DNA from: a bacterium
Lineage (GTDB): Bacteria > Patescibacteriota > Minisyncoccia > UBA6257 > GWB1-50-10
Assembly: GCA_021813265.1 (NCBI GenBank)
Contig: JAKALF010000022.1
Span: 1-10,370, forward strand
DNA length: 10,370 nucleotides
Direction of reading: 5' to 3'
In this document: positions 6,099 through 10,370 of the stretch, piece after piece
Position numbering within the stretch: position 1 is the stretch's first letter
Layout: each line of letters begins with the position of its first letter
The notes under the pieces: generated by a model
What the model was told of the DNA's origin: nothing
Database searches by the model: none
The model's input: the letters and a program-made list of their open reading frames with translations, nothing else
Made by a program: the position numbers and the translations under genes

Positions 6099-6287
6099 TC
6101 GATCCCCTTTTTACCATAAAGGCTGTTTTTTGCTCCTGGATCCTCTGCTTGGTTTTTCACAAAACCAAACTATCCATTTACTACACTCTTTGACGAAAGA
6201 GGAACGGATTTTAACCGTTTAGAATTATATGCTGCCGATCGCGGTTCTTGTGAGTACAGGACTCGAGAACGTATTCACCGCGGCTTT

Positions 6288-6321
<34 letters not shown>

Positions 6322-6577
6322 AGGTCGAGTTGCAGACCTCAATCTGAACTGAGGCTTGTTTTCAGGGATTAGCTCCGCCTTACGGCTTGGCAACCCGCTG
6401 TTACAAACCATTGTAGTATGTGTGTAGCCCCGGACATCAAAGGGCCATGCTGATTTGACGTCATCCCCACCTTCCTCCGTGTATACCACGGCAGTCTCTT
6501 CTGACACTTGTAACAGAAGACAGGGGTTGCGCATGTTACCCCATTTAAGGGAGCGCCTCACGGCACATGCTGACGGC

Positions 6578-6950
6578 CATATTAATCTGTTATTACTAAC
6601 AGTATGGACTATACCATCACCCAGCACATATTAATTTTGTTTCACTCTCCTATATAGGAAAGTTTTTAAAAAATACAACTGGGGACCGACGTTTTAGCCT
6701 ATTATATTCTCTCAAGTGTAGGCTCCAGTCTCGACGCTGTGCATCTCGACTAAGTCTCTACGGGGTGCAAATACTGATTTTTGTAATTTTGTTGAATACG
6801 GATATCTGTATCTATCCTAAAATCACAAAAATCAGTATTCGCACTTCCCACGGTATTACCCATAATTTCATAATAACATGAAATCATTAGGGCTTCACCG
6901 TTATGAGTCGGTTTTGCTATACAGATTTCTCTGTATAGGGTCGACATTTC
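6578..6950 (-). ncRNA. Group I intron after 16S position 1060, no ORF
   Basis: Removing 373 bases restores GCATGGTT + GCCGTCAGC, as in other 16S genes. The 5' exon ends in U and the intron ends in G, the group I rule. GGUU of the exon pairs with GACC eight bases into the intron (P1, with U-G at the splice site). Then come a perfect 9-bp hairpin with GAAA loop (P2-like, 6917-6938), AAUACCGUGGGAAG (Q-like), GUAGAGACUUAG (R-like, 6750-6761), GGUAUAGUCC (S, 6606-6615) and a P9-like 6-bp GUAA-capped hairpin (6587-6602). No credible protein is encoded, so it would rely on proteins in trans or be fixed. Confidence 0.8.
6766..6843 (-). repeat. Long imperfect inverted repeat inside the S1060 intron
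   Basis: Two 25-base arms match at 23 positions (core AATACTGATTTTTGT). Both differences become G-U pairs in the intron RNA, so the stem is fully paired, and a further GGATA/TATCC pair closes the inner part. It sits between the Q-like and R-like elements, consistent with an extended P6 stem. Conservation of pairing by wobble suggests a kept structure. Confidence 0.75.
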
Positions 6951-7224
6951 AACCATGCAGCACCTGTGCTTACGTCTCGAAAGACAACGCACGTTTCCAC
7001 GCGTTTTCGTAAGCATTTCAAGTCCGGGTGAGGTGTCTCGTTTACCATCGAATTAAACCACATACTCCACCGCTTGTGCGAGTCCCCGTCTATTCCTTTG
7101 AGTTTTAAGCTTGCGCTCGTACTTCCCAGGCGGTCGACTTAACGCGTTAGCTACGCCACCCCGAGGGTCGATACTCGAGACAGCTAGTCGACATCGTTTA
7201 GGGCGTGGACTACAAGGGTATCTA

Positions 7225-7250
7225 CAATTTTGTTGCGCGCAACAAAATTG
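7225..7250. repeat. Perfect 26-bp palindrome ending at the S788 3' splice site
   Basis: The last 26 bases of the intron are a perfect palindrome with arms CAATTTTGTTG around a GCGC centre, so the RNA ends in an 11-bp hairpin whose last base is the terminal G of the intron. The ~45 bases on its 5' side are A/T-rich with repeated GAAATT/AAATTC words. Confidence 0.85.
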
Positions 7251-7419
7251 GAATTTCAAAATCCGAATTTCTAATTTCTAAATAAATTCGAATGACCGAA
7301 ATCCAAAACTGTTGCGGGATGAGACATTTCTGCTCATCTCTGCATATCGCTATGCAGTTCGGACTATATCATTCCGCCCAAGGCGGACTCGGCGTATAGT
7401 CTCTGAGGGGTTAATTGAA

Positions 7420-7665
7420 TCATTCTCCCTTTTTCTCAAGATAACTTCGTTCTTCTTTCGCAATTCGATCTAATTCTTCCAAGAATTGCCGGGCCGCATC
7501 GCCCATTTCTTTGCCGAATTGGTAATTCTGAATTATATCATCATGCCTGCCAAGAATGGTTTCGATTTTGTTTTTAACGTCAGCTAGGTCATCAACAAAC
7601 ACTTCGATTTTTGCTCGGTCACCTATTACATTACTCTCTGATTCCATTAAAATCTTCTCTTGCAT
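7420..7665 (-). CDS. Hypothetical small acidic helical protein within the S788 group I intron
   Basis: An 81-residue ORF from the ATG at 7665 (a TTG at 7674 would add three residues; GGGAAG lies four bases before that TTG). The sequence is rich in Asp, Glu, Lys and Arg and predicted helical or coiled-coil by eye (KIEVFVDDLADVKNKIETIL, then ARQFLEELDRIAKEERSYLEKKG), with no Cys. It has no LAGLIDADG, GIY-YIG, HNH or His-Cys motif and I do not recognise the family. It stops about 15 bases before the R element, so it occupies a peripheral loop without disturbing the core, which argues for a kept gene. It could be a remnant of a cargo gene, a maturase-like RNA-binding helper, or a non-coding accident; the protein-like composition favours real coding. 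Confidence 0.5.
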   Translation of the reverse strand: MQEKILMESESNVIGDRAKIEVFVDDLADVKNKIETILGRHDDIIQNYQFGKEMGDAARQFLEELDRIAKEERSYLEKKGE

Positions 7666-8862
7666 ACTTTTCAACTAACTTCCCTGCTGGTTAACTGCAG
7701 GAAAACATTTTTACTTTAAACCGACCTTTATTTTATACAAAATAAGCATAGATCAATTTACAGTAGTTTTCCATACTCCAGTTTTTCCAGCATACAGCCA
7801 AATTTTCATTCTCGTATTGCTACGAGAAGGGACTATTTCCTCCATACCCATGGAGGGATTGGCTGCTTGTGTTTTGAGCCAATATTTCCTTGAGCTTGGC
7901 GCATAGATTCTCAAATAGTTTTTCACGCAGTTAGGAAAATATCGCTGTCTGAATCCCAATCTATTAACTTACGAAGTCAATAGATTGGTTGAGTTCGATA
8001 TTTTCCGTTAAAACGGAGTGAAAAATTATTTTGAATTTATCCAAGTGAAAGGTTATTGGCAAAAAATATAAGCAGCCAATCACGTAATCCTTTTTGCTCC
8101 CCACGCTTTCGCGCCTCAGGGTCAGGAACGTCCCAGCAGAATGCCTTCGCCTTTGGTGTTCCGCACGATATCAACGGATTTCACCCCTACACCGTGCGTT
8201 CCATCTGCCTCTAACGTCCTCTAGCGCGACAGTTTTCCCGGCGAACTTAGAGTTAAGCCCTAAGATTTTACCAGAAACTTACCGCGCCCCCTACGCGCCC
8301 TTTACGCCCAATAAATCCGGATAACGCTTGTAGCCTTCGTATTACCGCTGCTGCTGGCACGAAGTTTGCCGCTACTTATTCCTACAGTACCTTCAATTGC
8401 ATCGCACGCGATACAACTTATTCCTATAGAAAAGCAGTTTACAACCCGAGGGCCTTCATCCTGCACGCGGCGTCGCTCGATCAGGCTTTCGCCCATTGTC
8501 GAATATTCTCGACTGCTGCCACCCGTAGGTGTACGTGCCGTGTCTCAGTCACGTCGTTGGGGATCACGCTCTCACGCCCCCTACCCGTCATAGCCTTGGT
8601 ACGCCGTTACCGCACCAACAAGCTGATAGGACCTAAGCCAATCCTAAAGTGACTTGCGTCTTTATACGCGTTCCTTACGAAACGCGAAACTATGGGGAAT
8701 TACCCGACCTTTCGGCCGGCTATGCCCCGCTTTAGGGTATGTTACTAAGGTATTACTAACTCGTTCGCCACTAAACATATGCAAGCACATGTTCCGTTCG
8801 ACTTGCATGCCTTATCCACGCCGCCAGCGTTCATCCTGGACCAGGATCAAATCCTCAAAAAA

Positions 8863-9041
8863 GAGCTGCTTCAAACACAGAAATCACGTAACGTCATTAC
8901 TGCGCTTGTAGCCGCTCAGAAATCTACGCATTGGGACAACTAAAAAAATCTTCAATAATATATTGCTGCTATTATTTTTTTAATGAACGTTGCCCTTCAG
9001 AAGCCGCTAACGTTCATAGCGGAAACCTAAGAGAGACAACG
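8863..9041 (-). other. 16S leader with competing hairpins
   Basis: The leader runs from the predicted start near 9041 to the mature 5' end. It holds two overlapping, mutually exclusive hairpins: CCGCTA/TAGCGG (9004-9022) and ATGAACGTT/AACGTTCAT (8983-9017). An A/U stretch and the 5' arm of the processing stem follow. No clear boxA was found. Nothing protein-coding is credible here. Confidence 0.55.
8930..8957 (-). other. 5' arm of the 16S pre-rRNA processing stem
   Basis: It is complementary to 5098-5125 over 28 positions with one A-A mismatch and three G-U pairs. It begins ~68 bases before the mature 5' end of 16S and is the expected RNase III target once the 3' arm is transcribed. Confidence 0.85.
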
Positions 9042-9047
9042 AGTACC

Positions 9048-9076
9048 ATTATTATTGAGACTTTTCATATTGTCAA
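9048..9076 (-). promoter_or_regulatory. 16S rRNA promoter
   Basis: TTGACA (9076-9071), a 16-base spacer and TAATAAT (9054-9048) on the minus strand form a near-consensus promoter about 190 bases upstream of mature 16S. Its -35 box is separated by only three bases from the -35 box of the divergent L31 promoter. Together they form the palindrome GTCAACCGTTGAC. Confidence 0.75.
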
Positions 9077-9079
9077 CCG

Positions 9080-9108
9080 TTGACTATTTCCCTCCTTCCC
9101 GTTATCAT
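9080..9108 (+). promoter_or_regulatory. Promoter of rpmE-rplY
   Basis: TTGACT (9080-9085), a 17-base spacer and TATCAT (9103-9108) precede the L31 gene. The start would be near 9115, leaving a leader of about 13 bases with no Shine-Dalgarno. Confidence 0.7.
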
Positions 9109-9127
9109 TCTCCTTGTATTTTAGAGT

Positions 9128-9388
9128 ATGAAAAAAGACATCCATCCAGAATATTATCCCAACGCTACCGTAACATGCGTCTGCGGAGCAACTCATACCG
9201 TAGGTTCCACAGAAAAGCATCTTGAGGTTGAGATTTGTTCAAACTGTCATCCTTTCTACACGGGGAAGCAGCAGCTTGTTGACACCGCGGGACGCGTTGA
9301 ACGTTTCAAGGCGCGAAAGGAAAAAGCAAAAGTCATACCCCAAAAACAAAAGAAGGCTCGGGGAATCAAACAACAGAAAAAGAAATAA
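9128..9388 (+). CDS. rpmE: Ribosomal protein L31 (zinc-ribbon type)
   Basis: An 86-residue protein starting MKKDIHPEYYPNATVTCVCG, with the L31 hallmark CSNCHPFYTGKQ. Four cysteines (C17, C19, C37, C40) form the CxC...CxxC zinc site of the C+ form, and TAGRVERFKARK follows as in other L31. The last ~20 residues are a Lys/Gln-rich extension that probably binds rRNA. L31 bridges the 50S central protuberance and the 30S head. It is first in a two-gene unit with L25 (6-bp gap) and is transcribed away from 16S. Upstream bases TTTTAGAGT contain no usable SD. Confidence 0.96.
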   Translation: MKKDIHPEYYPNATVTCVCGATHTVGSTEKHLEVEICSNCHPFYTGKQQLVDTAGRVERFKARKEKAKVIPQKQKKARGIKQQKKK

Positions 9389-9394
9389 TGTCAT

Positions 9395-10042
9395 ATGACT
9401 TTTAACCTTATCGCGACAAAACGAGACATATTAGGAAAAAAAACCAAGGTTCTAAGAAAGAAGGGTTTCATTCCCGCCGAAATATACGGGCATACTATAA
9501 AAAACATTCATGTGAGCGTCCCGGAACGTGATTTCGTAAAAACATTCAAAGAGGCGGGAGAACACGCCATTATCAATCTCGCGATTGACGAGGGGAAAAA
9601 CATTTCCGTGCTGGTTTCCGACGTCCAGTACAACACACTTTCCGAAAAATTTCTTGCTGTTGATTTTCATAAGATCAACATGGATGAAAAAATCAGCGCT
9701 CAAATTCCTATTATCCTTGTAGGAGAGGCTCCGGCCGTGAAAGCGGGATGTATTATTCTTCACACTCTTCATGAGCTTCATATAGAATGTCTCCCCGGAA
9801 ATATTCCTAATGAATTCAAGGTTGATATATCACGAATCCAAAATCCGGGAGACGGCGTAACGGTCGCGGATCTAACTATTGGCGAAGATATCAAACCTCT
9901 TATTAACACCAACACGGTTATCGTAACAGCCCAAGAAAAGAAGATAAAAATGGAAGAACCCGCTCCCGAAACAACAGCACAAACAACCGAAACACCTACC
10001 GAAGAAGAAACGAAAAAGGAAACCTTGGAAGAAAAATCATAA
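9395..10042 (+). CDS. rplY: Ribosomal protein L25/CTC (TL5) family
   Basis: A 215-residue two-domain L25. Residues ~1-90 are the 5S-binding L25 domain, with LIATKRDILGKKTKVLRKKGFIPAEIYGH, the family start R-x-GK...LR-x-G-x-IPA-x-YG. Residues ~95-185 form the beta-rich TL5 C-terminal domain (IPIILVGEAPAVKAG, ECLPGNIPNEFKVDIS). The tail from ~185 is rich in Thr, Glu and Pro, low-complexity and acidic, as in CTC proteins. It binds 5S rRNA in the 50S central protuberance. It is encoded directly behind L31 and ends before a strong terminator. The ATG lies at the end of TAATGTCATATG, without an SD. Confidence 0.95.
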   Translation: MTFNLIATKRDILGKKTKVLRKKGFIPAEIYGHTIKNIHVSVPERDFVKTFKEAGEHAIINLAIDEGKNISVLVSDVQYNTLSEKFLAVDFHKINMDEKISAQIPIILVGEAPAVKAGCIILHTLHELHIECLPGNIPNEFKVDISRIQNPGDGVTVADLTIGEDIKPLINTNTVIVTAQEKKIKMEEPAPETTAQTTETPTEEETKKETLEEKS

Positions 10043-10056
10043 CGATCACGTATTAT

Positions 10057-10093
10057 ACAACAAAACCAGCGTAGGAGTGGTTTTGTTGTTTTT
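10057..10093 (+). terminator. Intrinsic terminator after rplY
   Basis: A perfect 12-bp stem, ACAACAAAACCA/TGGTTTTGTTGT, with a 9-base loop is followed by a T run. It lies 15 bases after the L25 stop and ends the rpmE-rplY transcript. Confidence 0.9.
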
Positions 10094-10121
10094 CGCGCCT
10101 TCATCTTTTTATGAAACCTGA

Positions 10122-10127
10122 TACAAT
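10122..10127 (+). promoter_or_regulatory. Extended -10 promoter of the downstream gene
   Basis: TACAAT preceded by TGA (TGn, an extended -10) lies 12 bases before the ATG at 10140. The start would be near 10134, giving a leader of about six bases. No convincing -35 is visible, which is tolerated by extended -10 promoters. Confidence 0.5.
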
Positions 10128-10139
10128 TAAGAACATCAC

Positions 10140-10370
10140 ATGCGTTTTTTACGAAATCATACCCTTCCCCTATCTCTCGCTATAGCATTTTTTTCGGCAT
10201 CAATCCTCTTTTTAGGTTTCTTTTATATAACCCATGCCGAACAAGCGACGTCAACTCACGCTACCTCAACACCCGTAACAAGCGCTCAAGATGAACGCGC
10301 GAAGTTGGAGGCGCAACTCGCGGAACTTGAACGGCAACAAGAAGAATATCAAAAAACGATAGAAGATCGG
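10140..10370 (+). CDS. Secreted coiled-coil protein, N-terminal part (possibly EnvC/M23-type murein hydrolase)
   Basis: The ATG at 10140 opens a frame that runs to the window edge (77 codons). Residues 1-33 form a signal peptide or anchor: basic MRFLRNH, a hydrophobic core LSLAIAFFSASILFLGFFYI, then THAE as a likely cleavage region. A Ser/Thr/Ala linker follows (about 34-50), and then a coiled coil AKLEAQLAELERQQEEYQKTIED. This is how EnvC/NlpD-like M23 peptidases and other cell-wall hydrolase activators begin. The catalytic part is outside the window, so the function is a guess. A preceding ATG at 10111 is in another frame. The gene follows its own extended -10 promoter after the rplY terminator. 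Confidence 0.75.
   Translation, partial: MRFLRNHTLPLSLAIAFFSASILFLGFFYITHAEQATSTHATSTPVTSAQDERAKLEAQLAELERQQEEYQKTIEDR

Larger units (their letters stand above)
5392..6249 (-). ncRNA. 16S intron after position 1399, LAGLIDADG-encoding, group II-like
   Basis: The 16S reads ...TGTACTCAC, is interrupted for 858 bases, and resumes CGCCCGTC; only a break between C1399 and C1400 restores the universal sequence. No group I P7 signature is seen. Instead there is group II structure. A 12-base loop (6081-6092) on a 6-bp stem ends in GUGAG, which pairs with the last five exon bases CUCAC (EBS1-IBS1). The base before it, G, can pair with C1400 (delta-delta'). CAGGA at 6134-6138, 48 bases upstream, pairs with UCCUG of the exon (EBS2-IBS2), the usual order and spacing. 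A domain-V-like hairpin at 5423-5455 follows the ORF, and a short domain-VI-like hairpin ends the intron. The 5' end lacks GUGYG, the 3' end is UU rather than AY, and no bulged branch A is visible, so the class needs a covariance-model check. Confidence 0.7.
7225..8086 (-). ncRNA. Group I intron after 16S position 788, with small ORF
   Basis: The exon AAAAGGAT is followed by 862 bases, then TAGATACCC. Cutting so that the 5' exon ends in U788 and the intron ends in G restores GGATTAGATACCC. The core is clear: R element CAGAGACUAUACG (7393-7405), P8 CCGCC/GGCGG (7374-7386), S element GAUAUAGUCC (7361-7370), then a 7-bp GCGA-capped hairpin (7340-7357) as P9. Upstream are a 15-bp stem near 7957-7990, CUCCAU/AUGGAG, and an 8-bp GCAA-capped hairpin. 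The ORF lies between a 9-bp hairpin and R, that is in a P6-type loop. Position 788 is a known group I insertion site in microbial 16S genes. Confidence 0.87.

Noticed and set aside
5392..6249. Archaeal-type bulge-helix-bulge intron at 1399
   Set aside because: No convincing bulge-helix-bulge at the junctions, and bacteria lack the matching splicing endonuclease; the EBS and domain V features fit better.
6750..7259. Two minus-strand ORFs of 88 and 68 residues
   Set aside because: They run across 16S exon 2 and the intron boundaries; no protein-like pattern.
7753..7959. 68-residue minus-strand ORF in the S788 intron
   Set aside because: It lies over the paired part of the intron (CUCCAU/AUGGAG and the GCAA-capped 8-bp hairpin), needs a TTG start, and the protein shows no recognisable fold; the ribozyme structure explains the bases better.
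8094..8911. Several plus- and minus-strand ORFs over 16S exon 1
   Set aside because: They overlap highly conserved rRNA and have no start signals or family resemblance.
8983..9017. Intrinsic terminator in the 16S leader
   Set aside because: The ATGAACGTT/AACGTTCAT hairpin is followed on the rRNA strand by an A-rich run, not U; termination there would also stop 16S synthesis.
9452..10104. Minus-strand ORFs of 109 and 108 residues
   Set aside because: Antisense shadows of the L25 gene and of the terminator after it.

Overview
The window looks like a chromosomal piece of a Candidate Phyla Radiation (Patescibacteria/Parcubacteria-like) bacterium. The basis is a divergent 16S rRNA gene broken by three introns, short and streamlined versions of household proteins, minimal intergenic spacing, and a small-genome style mix of prepilins, an FtsQ-like protein and a PKD-domain protein. 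TGA ends hrcA (inside an ATGA overlap) and the small intron ORF, so the standard genetic code is likely.

Layout. Positions 1-1720 (minus strand) hold an hrcA-grpE-dnaK heat-shock operon (dnaK is cut by the window edge). It starts from a sigma-70-type promoter whose -35 box and spacer lie inside a CIRCE operator. Positions 1723-3959 (minus) hold a tight cluster: a PKD-domain membrane protein, FtsQ, and a prepilin with a tail-fibre-like C-terminus. A two-way terminator (3991-4021) separates it from a second prepilin (4035-4610) and a stand-alone response-regulator receiver (4692-5066).

Positions 5098-8957 (minus) are a 16S rRNA transcription unit. A 28-position processing stem brackets it, and the gene is split into four exons that together give an ordinary ~1505-nt rRNA. 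Introns sit after E. coli positions 788 (group I, with a small non-endonuclease ORF), 1060 (compact group I, no ORF) and 1399 (LAGLIDADG ORF). The last shows EBS1, EBS2 and domain-V signatures of a group II intron rather than group I. No tRNA, 23S or 5S follows; the next gene is the receiver. Positions 9128-10042 (plus) encode ribosomal proteins L31 and L25, transcribed divergently from 16S from back-to-back promoters. A strong terminator follows, and then the start of a secreted coiled-coil protein.

The most striking point is that the 16S 3' tail has no anti-Shine-Dalgarno. Helix 45 is perfect, but the following CCUCC is replaced by an A/U stretch, and CACCUCC occurs nowhere inside the processing stem. 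In keeping with this, essentially none of the protein genes here has a Shine-Dalgarno at normal spacing, and several promoters sit so close to the ATG that the mRNAs would be leaderless or nearly so. The window therefore suggests a bacterium that initiates translation without SD pairing and carries a heavily intron-loaded 16S.
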